64,000 nt of DNA from Eublepharis macularius (lineage: Eukaryota > Chordata > Lepidosauria > Squamata > Eublepharidae), in NCBI RefSeq assembly GCF_028583425.1, contig NC_072801.1:13474001-13538000 (forward strand), read 5' to 3'. The notes under the pieces were generated by a model. That model made no database searches and was not told the origin of the DNA. It saw only the letters and a list, made by a program, of their open reading frames with translations. Position 1 is the stretch's first letter, and each line of letters starts with the position of its first letter. A program made the position numbers and the translations under genes. This document shows, piece by piece, positions 19,456 through 30,867 of this stretch.

Positions 19456-19993
19456 GGCCAATTCCAGACGGGCACAAATAAAGCGAGTGCTTTCGCTTTT
19501 CCAGCGACCTCACTCGTAAAAACCCGTAATGTCCCGTCCCTGCTTACCTCCGGTTCATGGCGCTGTGTTGCGCTCCAGAAGCGGACGGTGTGAACGCCGT
19601 ATTGCGGGTTTGCACACTTCTGGACGCTTCGTCACCGTGGAGAGGCCCTCCCCTTTCCCTCCTTCCTTTGCCGGCTGGCCGGCAACAATATTCCCTTAAT
19701 TTTTTTTTTAAACCGGGCACCATTTGCGCAGTTGCACGTTTGCGCACATCGAACTGCGCAAATGCGCACAAATGCACAAAAGCTGACGCTGCGTATTCGC
19801 ATACCTGCACATTTGCGCATTTGCGCATTTGCGCAAAACACGTAAAAAAAATTTTTTTAAAAAAAACTGAAATGCGAACCAATGAAGGCCGCCGACGTCA
19901 ACTGGGACGGGGAGGAAACAACCAATCCCGGGTACCTCAGTTGGTCGTGCGAACATCCGGAAGCGGGATGGCACGGCACGCTGCGAGACAAAG
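19456..19993. other. CpG-rich insert with clustered TGCGCA words
   Basis: CpG density far above the neighbours. 19725-19850 repeats TTTGCGCA / TGCGCAAATGCGCA words about eight times. A CCGGAAG word lies near 19957. It sits between two partial family C copies. No TIR was recognised and no coding sequence is supported. Confidence 0.5.
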
Positions 19994-20110
19994 CGGATGG
20001 AGTCCACCCCCAAATGTAGCCATTTTCTCCAGGTGAACCGATCTCTGTGGCCTGGAGACCAGTTGTAATTCCAGGAGATCTCCAGCCACTACCTGGAGGC
20101 TGGCAACCCT
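19994..20110. repeat. Miniature element, family C, partial
   Basis: AGCCATTTTCTCCAGGTG...CTACCTGGAGGCTGGCAACCCT. The right two-fifths of a copy. Its first ~70 bp duplicate 19385-19455 with several differences. Confidence 0.75.
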
Positions 20111-20329
20111 AGCGCCTTGACATGTTGCATTCTGGTAGGTGAATACAATGATTTTATTCCAGAGGGCATTTAGTGGAGGATGGACTATCTGGAAGATGTG
20201 GCTGCATTCTTAACTGTGTGTATTGACATGTAACTGTGAATTATTTTTAATTGTGCATTTTAGTTGTGATGGACTGTATTCCGTTATGGGTTTTAATTGT
20301 GGGATGTTGCTAGACACTTGGAATATTTT

Positions 20330-21800
20330 TGTGTCCCTGACTCTGCTGCTGGTTTGATAAATGTCAAGGCATGTCAGACTAACCTTATATCTTTTTTTGA
20401 GAAAGTTACTACCTTGCTGAATCAGGGGAATGCTGTAGACATAGTTTATCTCAATTTCAATAAGGCTTTTGATAAGATCCCATATAATATCCTTGCGGAC
20501 AAGTTGGTAAAATGTGGTTTGGATCCTATTACTGTTAGGTGGATCTGTAATTGGTTGACAGATCGCACCAAAATAATATTTGTTAAAAGTTCCTCATCCT
20601 CTTGGAGAAGAGTGACAAGTGGAGTGCCCCAGGGATCGGTCTTGGGACTTACCTATTCTGTTCAACATTTTTGTAAATGATTTGGATGAAGGAATAGAGG
20701 GAATGCTTATTAAATTCCCAGATGATACTAAACTGGGGTAGAAAATATGGTAAGAGTTTAGGATACAGGATGATCTTGACAGGCTGGAAAGCTGGGCTAA
20801 AACAAATAAAATGAATTTCAACAGAGATAAATGTAAAGTTCCGCATTTAGGTAGGAAAAATAAAATGCGTAATTATAGGATAGGGGACACTAGTCTTGAC
20901 AGTAGTATGTGCGAAAAGGATCTAGGGGTCTTAGTAGACCATACACTGAACATGAGTCAGCAGTGTGATGTGGTTGCTAAAAAGGCAAATGCAATTTGGG
21001 GCTGTATCAGTTCAACAGAAGTATAGTGTCCAGATCATGTGAAGTGATGGTATTGCTCTATTCTGCTCTGGTTAGACGTCACCTAGAGTATTGCGTTCAG
21101 ATTTGGGCACCACAGTTTAAGAAGGATATAGACAAGCTGGAACGTGTCCAGAGGAGGGCAATGACGATGGTGAGGAGTCTGGAGATCAAGTCCGATGAGG
21201 AAAGGTTGAAGGAGCTTGATATGTTTAGAGGAGATGACTGAGAGATGATGATAACTATCTTCAAATACTTGAAAGGCTGTCATACAGAGGAACGCACAGA
21301 GTTGTTTTCCATTGCCCCAAGTGGACAGACCAGAACCAATGGGCTGAAATTAAATCAAAAGAGTTTTTGGCTAAACATTAGGAAGAACTTCTTGACAGTT
21401 AGAGTGGTCCTTCAGTGGAACCAGCTCCTTGGGAGGTGGCGGGCTCTCCTTCTTTGGAGGTTTTTAAGCAGAGGCTAGATGGCCATCTAACACCAATGCT
21501 TATTCTGAGAATCTAGACAGATCATGAGAGGGAGGGCAGGAAGGGTTACATCAGTGCTTAGTTCTTGTGGCCCCTTCTTACATGCCCAGGGTAATACCAA
21601 TCACCACTTTGGGGTCAGGAAGCAATTTTCCCCAGGCCAGTTTGGCTAGGGATCCTGACAGTGTTTTGCCATCTTCTGGGCATGGAGCAGGGGGCACTGG
21701 GGGTGTGAGGAGGAGGCAATTGTGAATTTCCTGCATTGTGCAGGGGGTTGGACTAGATGACCCTGGAGATCCCTTCCAACCCTATGATTCTATGATTTTA
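20330..21800 (+). mobile_element. CR1 LINE, 3' half, degraded
   Basis: Encodes CR1-type reverse transcriptase fragments in shifting frames: DIVYLNFNKAFDKIPYNILA, then SGVPQGSVLG (about 20620), an FPDDTK remnant of the catalytic FADDTK box (about 20720), and [20 protein letters not shown] (about 21100). It ends with the CR1 3' UTR (CATTGTGCAGGGGGTTGGAC) and the terminal microsatellite TATGATTCTATGATTTTATGA. At least three frame shifts make it non-functional. It is 5'-truncated, as usual for CR1. Confidence 0.92.
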
Positions 21801-22675
21801 TGAACTGTCTTGAGTATGAAGAGATGGGAGAGGCATAAATATTTTAAATAGATAGATATGAACGATCCGCTCCAAGCCAAGTTCCTAGTTTCCCAAACTA
21901 TCATTAAAATAAATCAGGTTTAACTTTATGTCTGAAATTGAGCAGTAGAAAGTAAATCACATTTATTCTGAAATTATTATGGGGTGGGGGAAGCAAACAG
22001 CACAGCAGTAAAGCCATTTGGAGTGGCAATGAAGTCGTACTGATATGTTATTTCTGATACTTGTGGGACTCAAAACACACAGTGAACACCCACACATGAT
22101 TATGCTACGCTGTTTGGCTATTTTTTTGGAACCAGATTCTCTCATATAGGGCGGGCTGTGCCTGCTTTCCCTGCCCCCAGTCCTCTTACCTCCTCCACCC
22201 CACGCATCTGTTTGGGCCCCCACGGCTTTCCAGGGGCTGACTGAGCCCCTGACAGCTGGGGAAGACTGAACTTAGCCGGGCATAGCGGCAAATTCTTTAC
22301 ATTCATGGCTACTTACAGCCTCTGAGAAAAGGACCTGGGATTGGAGAGGGGAGGGGGAGCCCGAGCAAAGCACTCTTTATTGAATGCTTATTATTAAAAC
22401 TCTCTCATTAGCACAGGGCCGATGCCTGCTTCTGCTAAACCCACCTGCTTTGTGAAATAATGTACTCCAATTCTGGAGCCCACGGCGAAGCTTTCCACCT
22501 TTGTGGGGCCCGGGACAGGGATTCGGTGCATTTAACAGTGGCAATGGCAGGGAAATATTTAACCAGTGATATTTTTTCACATGAATTTATTTCCATTCCA
22601 AGGCCAGTTATCTTGGTGTGCCTTCTGAACTTTGTTAAAGGCAGCCACCAAAAATGGCCGTTTGATTTGTAGCGA
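21801..22675. other. No gene or recognised repeat; candidate conserved non-coding DNA
   Basis: 22370-22670 is a repeat-free block (for example CAGTGATATTTTTTCACATG) with the even composition often seen in conserved non-coding elements. No coding exon is supported. Confidence 0.35.
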
Positions 22676-22870
22676 TATTTATTTATTTACATTACATTAT
22701 TTATAGTCCGCCTTTCAACTCAAGGCAAATTACACCATGTAAGTCAATACGTTCAACAGGGTGGCACAGTCGATAAACAATACAATAGGCTTTAGATGGT
22801 GGAAATTTGAAAACAAGCAGAAATCTGAAACAAGAGATGAAAACGACACAAAGTCCTTGAAGGAACAAGA
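22676..22870 (+). repeat. Dispersed repeat with 'AGTCCGCCTTTC' start (family E)
   Basis: TTATTTATAGTCCGCCTTTC, CAATACAATAGGC and GAAAACAAGCAGAAATCTG recur in order at 29755 and 44795. A non-coding interspersed repeat of unassigned class. Confidence 0.7.
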
Positions 22871-22916
22871 TAAAAATGATTGGACAGATAGATATTCAGA
22901 ATTCTTATCTCATGAC

Positions 22917-23247
22917 CAGGGCTTTTTTTCTGGGAAAAGAGGTGGTGGAACTCAGTGGTGGAACTCAGGACCGCACAATGACGTCACTTTGGGTCAGCTG
23001 GAACAAGGGGGGAGTTTTTAAAAGTTTAAATCGCCCTTGGCGAAAATGGTCACATGGCCGGTGGCCCCACCCCCTGATCTCCAGACAGAGGGGAGTTTAG
23101 ATTGCCCTCTGTGCCGCCAAGAGGCGCGGAGGGCAATCTCAACTCCCCTCTGTCTGGAGATCAGGGGGCGGGGCCACCAGCCATGTGACTATTTTCAAGA
23201 GGTTCTGGAACTCCGTTCCACCGCATTCCTGCTGAAAAAAAGCCCTG
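22917..23247 (+). mobile_element. hAT miniature element, family A (long form)
   Basis: CAGGGCTTTTTTTCTGGG...AAAAAAAGCCCTG with a perfect 8 bp duplication CTCATGAC (22909-22916, 23248-23255). Includes the GACGTCACTTTGGGTCAGCTG module and the central palindrome around CTCCAGACAGAGGGGAG. Confidence 0.92.
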
Positions 23248-23309
23248 CTCATGACAATCTTTACCAACGAACGTCTGCATACTGAGTGGAGACTGAAGGT
23301 GCAAGATCA

Positions 23310-23533
23310 GTTCCGGCCTGGTTTCCTCCTGGTGACACGCTGCCTGGAGTTATCCCAGAATTATGACTGATCTGCAGACCAGAGAGATCATTTCCCCTAG
23401 AGAAAATGGCAGCTTTGAAGGGACTCTAGGACATCACATCTCTGCTAAATTATCTCCCCTCTGCAAACTCTGCCCTACCTAGACTCTGCCCCCAAATCTC
23501 CTGGGAGTTCCCAACTCAGAGTTGGCAACCCTA
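23310..23533. repeat. Miniature element, family C, diverged
   Basis: CCTGGAGTTATCCCAGAATTA, GAGAAAATGGCAGCTTTG and CAGAGTTGGCAACCCT. The left end is degraded. Confidence 0.7.
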
Positions 23534-24884
23534 CTTTCTATGCCTCTGTCTGTTGCTTTTCTTCCTTCTCCCATTCCCTCCCTCTTTACTCTGAATTTCC
23601 TCCTGCTCATATTTTTGAGGTTTTCCCCCCCCCCTCTGATTTTCTGCTCGCTATTAAATTAATTGGCTGCACCTGCCAGCAAGAACCATAAAATTGGAGA
23701 AGTCGCCATGGCCGGCTGAGATGGATATGATTTGGATATGCCCAGCCTCCAGATTGTTTAAATTAGGTAAGCCTTTGTCATGGGTTCTCACACCAGAGTG
23801 CTGCACCAAAGATGTTCTTCACAATCAGACTTTTTTTTTTGGGTCAAATTGTGGAGTTTAGTAGCTTCTTACAGGGCTCTGGACCAAAGGACTGCTTCTT
23901 AAGGGTTCTTCAAAGGCCCAGCTCAGACATAACATGAAATCTTACTTTATATTAAACAACTATTTATCAGCATGCAAATGATCATTCAAATTCAAGTTTG
24001 CCTTATCAAATGTTAGTTTCATAGTCTTTGTTCTGTAGCTGGGGAAGCAGTGCTGGGACTCAAGCAGGGCTGCCAATCATCCACTTGCAGCCAGAAAGAG
24101 GCTGGGGAGTGGAGGCTGAAAAAATGGCATCACACAATGTTACTTCTGGGCAACTACCCATAAGTGGCATCTCTGTATTACTTGATGCTCTAGCAATTTC
24201 CCCAGTATCTACAGTAAAAATCAAAGAGTTTGGGTAAATTCTTAGAGAGTCACATGACACAGTGACATCACTTCTGGATACTCACTTGGAAGTGATGGTT
24301 GGATGACACTGCTTCCTGTCCCTCCATTTTTGCTCCTGCTGCTCGTTCAAGCAGCAGCAGGGGCCAGAGCCTGGCAGCAGGAGATTGCCTGCCAAAGTAG
24401 GAAATGTGGCATCTCTAGGTAGAAGCTAGGTGTTTGCATTCATATAACATACAAAACTATCATTAAGACTATGGTTAGTAAACTAACTTCAAGCCATGGT
24501 TTCAAATCCTGGTTTGACCGCTGTTCGTGAATCGGCCTGTGTTCAGACACTCATACTAACTATAGCGAGTTTAAACAGACCATGGTTTTGGCGGTATCAG
24601 AACTGAGGCCTTCCCTGATACCACCTCAGCATCAGTTCCAGAGCTGGATCTATGTAATAGCCAAACCAACCAAGAGCCTTGTGGCTCCTTCAAGACTGTC
24701 AGTTGCATTGCAGTAGAAGCTTTGGGGAGCCAGCGCCCAAACTGTTACATGCATGAAATGTTTCCCACAGTGGGCAGAAGTCTATCTATTCGAGGGTAGA
24801 AACAGAAGAAAGGTGGGTGAGGGAGAGTTATCAAACAAAAAGAAGCCAGAAGGCCTAGCATTCCAAGATATGTTGCAAAGCAAA
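23534..24884. other. No gene or recognised repeat
   Basis: Heterogeneous DNA. 24450-24600 has CCATGGTTT words in both orientations and may be a decayed palindromic element. No coding exon was found. Confidence 0.4.
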
Positions 24885-24892
24885 GGTAAAAA

Positions 24893-25209
24893 CAGGCTTT
24901 TTTTTCCAGCTGGAACACAGTGGAATGGAGTTCCGGCACCTCTTGAAAATGGTCACATGGCCGGTGGCCCCGCCCCCTGATCTCCAGACAGAGGGGAGTT
25001 GAGATTGCCCTCTGCGCCACTTCGGCGCAGAGAGCAATCTCAACTCCCCTCTGTCTGGAGATCAGGGGGCGTGGCCACCGGCCATGTGACCATTTTCGCC
25101 GAGGGCAATTTAACCTTTTAAAAACTCCCCCCTTGTTCCAGCTGACCCAAAGTGATGTCATTGTGCGGTCCTGACTTCCACCACCTCTTTTCCCAGAAAA
25201 AAAGCCCTG
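24893..25209 (-). mobile_element. hAT miniature element, family A (long form)
   Basis: CAGGCTTTTTTTTCC...AAAAAAAGCCCTG, flanks GGTAAAAA and AGTAAAAT (6 of 8 matching). Orientation is opposite to the copy at 22917, with the GACGTCA-type module at the right. Confidence 0.88.
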
Positions 25210-25217
25210 AGTAAAAT

Positions 25218-25548
25218 TAAGACCCAGTGAAAAGAGTGAGCGGTTCAATCAGAACAGGCGCCGAGTGCAGACCACTACCAGCTCATGATGAACGCAGTGA
25301 TTTTTTGTACTGAGCTCGCTGCTCCCATTCTTCATCGCGCCCAAGTTTGATGTCTAATCTGCACATGAAGTCCATGTCAGCCTTTTCTTTCTGGAATCAC
25401 TTTTTGAAACTCCTTTTTTTTTTTTGCTTTGCTAAAGCTTTGCTAATTGACTTTGACCCTCCCCCCACACTGCTTTCTGAATGTTTCTATTTTTAATGTC
25501 TTAATTGTGTGCATTTATCCTTTTGCATAAAGACAGTCCGGTGTGCCA
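25218..25548. other. No gene or recognised repeat
   Basis: Repeat-free block that could be conserved non-coding DNA. No support for a gene. Confidence 0.35.
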
Positions 25549-25888
25549 AATGTTATGTGCTGTCCAGTTTTCTCCGACCTATGACAACCCTATGAATGAA
25601 AGACCTCCAAAACGTTCTATCTTTAACAGACTTGCTCAAATCCTGCGAACTGGAGGACGTGACTTCTTTTATTGAGTCATGTCATTTTTTCCTGCTGCCA
25701 CTTTTCCTAGCATTATTGACTTTTCCAGAGAATCTTGTCTTCTCATGATGTGACCAAAGTACGATAGCTTTAGTCTTGTCATTTTAGCTTCTAAGGAGAA
25801 TTCAGGCTTGATTTGATCTAGAATCCACTTATTTGTCTTTTTGGCTGTCCGTGGTATCCGCAGGACTCTCCTCCAGCGCCACATTTCC
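25549..25888 (-). mobile_element. BovB/RTE LINE fragment, 3' piece
   Basis: The minus strand encodes the BovB ORF2 C-terminus: MWRWRRVLRIPRTAKKTNKW, then PEFSLEAKMTRLKLSYFGHI and MRRQDSLEKSIMLGKVAAGK. It continues at 27460 beyond an inserted L1-type element. Both pieces are 5' and 3' parts of one copy. Confidence 0.9.
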
Positions 25889-27441
25889 TTTTTTTTTTTT
25901 AAATAATTTTTTTATTTTTAACATCTAAAACAGTAAACTACAAAAAACTACAATAGTACAAGGGGAGGGAAAGGAGGAAAAAAGAGAGGGGGAGGGGGGG
26001 TGGAAAAAAGGGGAAGGCAACTTACAAACACTAAACACTACACTTCAATGCTTTCCCTTCATACTGCCATAATGAAAAAATAAAGCTTAATAAAGTAATG
26101 ATGGAATGGTTAATCTTACAAAATACAAATTACAATTCAAATTAAATCTTCCCCCCCCCCCCGGGCCTCGGACGCAATTCTCTCTGAGCAGCTACAGCCG
26201 CAGCGCTCGTTGCCTCCCCCCTCCCTTCAGGCTTCGAATCTTCTTCTTTTTGCTTGGTGTCTTGCCCAAATTCTTGATTTTTGGCCACAAAATCCCTTAG
26301 CTGATCTTCCGAATTAATCTTGTAAGCTTGATCTTTATAACTAAACCCGATTCCTTCCGGAAATAGCCATTTGTACTTTATGCCATGTTCCCTCAAAAGA
26401 GCTGCCAGCCTTTTATACTTAAATCTGCTCTTCCGAACTAAAAATGGAACATCCTTCAGTATCTTGACTTTATTTCCCAGAAAGTCCAAGTCCGCATTAT
26501 ATGAGTTATATAGGATAGTGTCCCGGACCCTCCTAGATGAAAGTTCAATAACGATCTCGCGAGGCAGCTGCCGCTTCATTGCATATTTTGAAGATGCCTG
26601 ACAGACTCCCAAAATGGCGCTTTTTACTTCTTCTTTAGTTGCCCTCGCGGGTGTCGCTAAAAGTTCCGAGGCAAGATCCCTTAAATCCTCATTTTCCTCC
26701 TCTTTAACATTCTGGAGATGCAAAATGGTCTGTGTTCGCTCCACTTGCAGCCCAATCAGCTGGTTTTCCACCAACTTTAGCTCCTTGTTTGTTGCTCTCA
26801 TAAGTGACGCATTTTCCCGAGCAGACTTCTCTGCCCCCCCCCCGCTACTTCCTTGATGGCTTTCACATCGCTCTCAATTAAGCCCACCCTTTGATCTGTT
26901 TCATTCAGCTTGTCAACAAAGGGTTTTATGGCTTCGATAACCGATCTTTTCACCAATTCCTCGAGCGACTCGCCTCTTCCCTGCAGGGCAGCCAAAAATG
27001 ACTTGCCCAGAGCAGGACTCTGCTTTTTCGCTGCCATTTTAGGGGGGGGGGACCGCCAATCTTCCGAGACTCTGCGAGGGGGGAAAAATCCGAATCTTCT
27101 AAACTTCAGATCCCACCACTCCTTCAGATGCGCTTGTAGTAACAGAAGGGATTCGCTTACTTACAGGCTTCCGCCTAGTCCTGTTCTTTGCCGTTTTCCA
27201 TGGCCCGGCAGCACACAAGGTGCCGCGCACGTCTGCCGGCCTCCATAGGGACAAACGGGCAATTTACCCCCTGCCTCAATCTGCCAGAGGGCTCTTCCCG
27301 CCGCGTCCCGGACCCAGACTCCCTCCCTGGGAGCCCTGGGGGCTAACCTTTGCAGATCAGCCGCCCGGTCAGGCTGCTCAGCCGCTTCTTCTCGGACCTG
27401 CCGAGAGGAGCGTCCGACATGGCCGCGAAAACGAAACCAAA
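25889..27441 (-). mobile_element. ORF1-only L1 (HAL1-like) retroposon
   Basis: Flanked by an 18 bp duplication CTCCAGCGCCACATTTCC (25871-25888, 27442-27459) with the poly(A) at the low-coordinate end (poly-T, 25889-25903). On the minus strand it has a ~400 bp GC-rich 5' leader, an L1 ORF1 (27037-26142), ~240 bp of 3' UTR and the A tail. No part of ORF2 is present although the 5' leader and ORF1 start are, so this is not ordinary 5' truncation. Confidence 0.85.
26142..27037 (-). pseudogene. L1 ORF1p, one frame break
   Basis: Starts MAAKKQSPALGKSFLAALQG. The N-terminal part and a coiled-coil segment (heptads through MRATNKELKLVENQLIGLQV) are followed by the RNA-recognition-like domain (REIVIELSSRRVRDTILYN, KVKILKDVPFLVRKSRFKYK) and the C-terminal domain (KYKWLFPEGIGFSY). 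The two frames meet near 26800-26850, at a G10-type homopolymer (minus strand) where length slippage or a sequencing error would explain the break. Total about 295 codons, similar to known L1 ORF1p. Confidence 0.85.
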
Positions 27442-27459
27442 TCTCCAGCGCCACATTTC

Positions 27460-27661
27460 CAATGAATCAATTTTCTTCCTGTCAGCTTTCTTTACCATCC
27501 AACTTTCACATCCATACATGGCAATGGGGAATACCCTAGTTTGGATTATCTTGACCTTGGTTCCCAGAGAGACATCTTTATCTTTTGGGATCTTATCTAG
27601 CTCCCTCACAGCTGTGCCAAATGGCAGGAGGTCATTTAATTGCAGCACATACCAAACAATC
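27460..27661 (-). mobile_element. BovB/RTE LINE fragment, 5' piece
   Basis: The minus strand encodes DVSLGTKVKIIQTRVFPIAM, YGCESWMVKKADRKKIDSLE and MWRW, the segment just upstream of the piece at 25549. The reading continues across the L1 insertion, proving a single interrupted copy. Confidence 0.9.
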
Positions 27662-27983
27662 TAGACACGTCTTTCTGATGAAAAGGGTATATTGAACACA
27701 CCCAGTTTCCCAATCAGATCTGTATTTTGCACAAGGCATTTGAGGGAACTGACCAATAAAGAAAGATGGTTAGGTGGAGGCAGTAGGCCACATCCTGCCC
27801 AAATAGGTACCATTCTTTGCAGATAAAAAAGTGAGGCTGTGCTTCAGACAGTGGTTAGCTAAGCCCTCTTAAGTTCAAGTGTAGTTCTGCCGAGGCTTCT
27901 CTAGCAGCTGAAGAACTCTGAATTGTGTTGGGAGAAGAGCGGCTAGATCTGGAAAACCTGCAGGACCATTTTGCACTTAAAAT
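27662..27983. other. No gene or recognised repeat
   Basis: No supported feature. Confidence 0.4.
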
Positions 27984-28243
27984 TGGCAATAATAACAATA
28001 ACAATAACAACGTTCAATTTATACACCGCCCTTCAGGACAACTTAATGCCCTCTCAGAGCAGTTTACAAAGTATGTCATTATTATCCCCACAACAAAACA
28101 CCCTGTGAGGTGGGTGGGGCTGAGAGAAGTCCAGAGAACTGTGACTAGCTCAAAGTCACCCAGCTGGCTTCAAGTGGAGGAGTGGGGAATCAAACCCGGC
28201 TCTCCAGATTAGAGTCCCGCGCTCTTAACCACTACACCATGAT
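27984..28243 (-). repeat. tRNA-derived SINE
   Basis: The minus strand begins CATGGTGTAGTGGTTAAGAG, has GGGTTTGATTCCCC (B box) and CAGCTGGGTGAC, then CTCACAGGGTGTTTTGTTGTG and GGGCGGTGTATAAATTGAAC, with a (TTG)n(TTA)n tail. Near full length. Confidence 0.9.
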
Positions 28244-28384
28244 GCAAAAACTGCTGTAAAAACTGCCATAAAGCATACTGCTGGAAAATGAAGTTAAACT
28301 TCGCAACAGCCACTTCTAAAAAGAAGAGGTCTACATTGCTGAAGAGGCACAGGGTGAAGAAGTGTGTCTAAGATCCCTCCTTCC

Positions 28385-28556
28385 TGCTAGTTTTTATTGT
28401 TGTTTTTATGTTTTGTATGTATTTGAGCTCTAGTTTTAATTTTTTTGTTGGTTTTAATGATTTTAAAATATGTTTTTATTGTGTATGTTTTCATTTGTTA
28501 GCAGTCTTGGGGCAGAAAGGTGGAATACAAATGTTGTAAAATACATTTTTAAAAAA
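28385..28556 (+). repeat. LINE-type 3' tail (L2/CR1-like)
   Basis: T-rich 3' UTR, then CAGTCTTGGGGCAGAAAGGTG and GAATACAAATGTTGTAAAATAC. Similar to 2840-3028. Confidence 0.5.
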
Positions 28557-29656
28557 TAAGTGAGGAAAGGGTGAAACTTTTGCATTTTTTTCCTGACAAA
28601 ATATTACTTTTCTAACCTAGGCGTGTGAATTTCTCTTTGATGAAAAAACGGAACTCCACACTTTCCTAAGGAGCCCTATAACATTTTCAAAACTACTCAT
28701 TTTTATACCCCATTCTTATACCCAGGAACTCAGGACAAGAGACTTGCTTATTACTTCCCACGCAATAACCTCACAACCGTTGTTATCGTCACACCAATCT
28801 CCCCTGCGCGCACACACAGACACACACAAAATCTTTGCCAGGATATAAGTAGGACTTCCCTCTCCTCCCGCCTACCTTATCAACTCTTCCTTCCCCAGCG
28901 TTAAGATTTCATCAGTTCGGCAGGATAACTGAATTTACAACTAACTAGTCTCTTGTGGAACTTAGATACTTAGAACTTAGATATGATGCATGTGTCTCCT
29001 TAACAGTTTTTTTTAAAAAGTGATTTTCCCTAGAACTTCCCTTCCCTCTTGAGATTAATGCTACAATTACTAGGACATGCAAACCCAGTTGTACAATTGT
29101 CTAGATGGTGGTTACTGATTTGTGTGCATGCTTGTGTGTGTGTATGAGCGCTTGTGTGTGAAACTCTGTACAATTCCAAGGAAGAACCAAATATTTAGTT
29201 CCCACGAGTAAGCAAAGGAACCGAAAAGAAACAGACACTCCGTTTTGGCAGTTGTCTTCTTTTTGGCTCATATTTGCTTTATGGGAAGCTTCTAAATGCT
29301 TTTCATCTGGGAATGTCTTCCCAGGTTTTGAAGTTACGAATAATCTCGACTTTTTTTTTTTCTTAAGTGGAAACAATGTCTTTGGAATCCGTGCAGTCGC
29401 TCAACAAATGTTGCTGCTCAAGGCCCCCGATCGCCACCCCTTCCTGCCATCCTTTCCACTATACCACGCTGTGCAGGAGCTTCCCAGAAGATAGAACAGA
29501 TAATGCTCCTTTTCCCCCTCTTAAACACAGGGTGGCAAGCTGCATATGCCCCACACTGCTTCTCAAACTCTCCTGGAGGCATAAACTATCAGTGGAAACT
29601 GATGTCTTTCACACAGCTCTGTTTAACTATACTGTAGTGGTCCCAAGGGTACTCCT
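28557..29656. other. No gene or recognised repeat; candidate conserved non-coding DNA
   Basis: 29220-29360 is repeat-free, evenly composed DNA. A short (CA)n-like tract lies at 28805-28825. No exon is supported. Confidence 0.35.
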
Positions 29657-29752
29657 ATAGCTGCCAGCCTCCAGGTGGGCCTGGGAGTTCTCCAGAAATT
29701 AGAACTCCTCTCCAGATTACAGAGATAAGTTTCACTGGAGAAAACTGATGCT
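29657..29752. repeat. Miniature element, family C, partial
   Basis: AGCTGCCAGCCTCCAGGTGG...TTTCACTGGAGAAAACTGATG. The left end only. Confidence 0.65.
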
Positions 29753-29754
29753 GT

Positions 29755-29990
29755 TCTTGCTTCTTTATAGTCTGCCTTTCTCACTGAGATCCAAGGCGGA
29801 TTACATACTGCAAGTGAATACAATATAATCAATTGTTAGGACATTCACAGAACAAAAGAACAATATAATGAACATGTATTAAACATGCATTAAATGAAAA
29901 CAGATGCTCTAGGGCACGGTAGCTGCAAATTTTTAAAACTAGCGTAAAGCTGAACACAGAGATGAAACCTTTCAAAATTAAAGCATAAGT
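29755..29990 (+). repeat. Dispersed repeat, family E
   Basis: TTTATAGTCTGCCTTTCTCAC, GATCCAAGGCGGATTACATA, CAATATAATCAATTGTTAGG. Same order as the copies at 22676 and 44795. Confidence 0.7.
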
Positions 29991-30073
29991 AATTAACATG
30001 ACATCTTTAGCAACGCCAAATTACGCAGTAGGAGCGTATCTACACCAGCAAAATAACATCTTCAGATAGCTGT

Positions 30074-30306
30074 AGGGTTGAAAACTCCTGGTTGGAAAAT
30101 TTCTTGAGATTTGGGAGTGAAGTCTGGGGAAGGTAGTTTGGGGAATAGAAAGAGAGCTCAACCGGGATGTGATGTCATACAGTCCACCCTCTCACGCAGC
30201 CATTTTCTGCAGTGGAACTGATTTCTGGAGTCTGGAGATCAGCTGTAATTTAACTCCAGGAGAGCCTCAGCACCCCCCCCCCCACCTTCCCGGAGGTTGG
30301 CAACCT
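30074..30306. repeat. Miniature element, family C
   Basis: AGGGTTGAAAACTCCTGG start, CAGCCATTTTCTGCAGTGG interior and GGAGGTTGGCAACCTT end. Confidence 0.75.
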
Positions 30307-30529
30307 TACCTTGCTTACTCTGTGGCATTTCACATCTACTGATCTGAAAGAGGGGGACTGGGGGGACAGAATTATGGTAGTCCTGGAGGCCTATGGACCA
30401 AATCAAGTGCTTTGTTCTCATATGATTATAGGACTGAGTGGTGGTGGCACCCAGAGGGAGTCTTTGTCTGGGAGCTGGTGCTGGTTCTCAGCTGCTGTAT
30501 TTGTGGCCATTAATATCAATGATTATAAT

Positions 30530-30859
30530 CAGGGCTTTTTTCCTGGGAAAAGAGGTGGTGGAACTCAGTGGTGGAACTCAAGACCGCACAATGACGTCAC
30601 TCTGGGTCAGCTGGAACAAGGGGGGAGTTTTTTAAAGTTTAAATTGCCCTTGGCAAAAATGGTCACATGGCCAGTGGCCCCGCCCCCCTGATCTCCAGAC
30701 AGAGGGGAGTTTAGATTGCCCTCCATGCCACTCTGCGGTGCAGAGGGCAATTTCAACTCCCCTCTGTCTGGAGATCGGGGCAGGGCCACCGGCCATGTGA
30801 CCATTTTTAAGAGGTGCCGGAACTCTGTTCCACCGCGTTCCCGCTGAAAAAAAGCCCTG
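30530..30859 (+). mobile_element. hAT miniature element, family A (long form)
   Basis: CAGGGCTTTTTTCCTGGG...AAAAAAAGCCCTG, flanks ATTATAAT and AGTATAAT (6 of 8 matching). Same module order as 22917. Confidence 0.9.
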
Positions 30860-30867
30860 AGTATAAT

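Noticed and set aside
26371-26856. Plus-strand open frames across the L1 ORF1
   Set aside because: Shadows of the minus-strand L1 ORF1, with no independent support.
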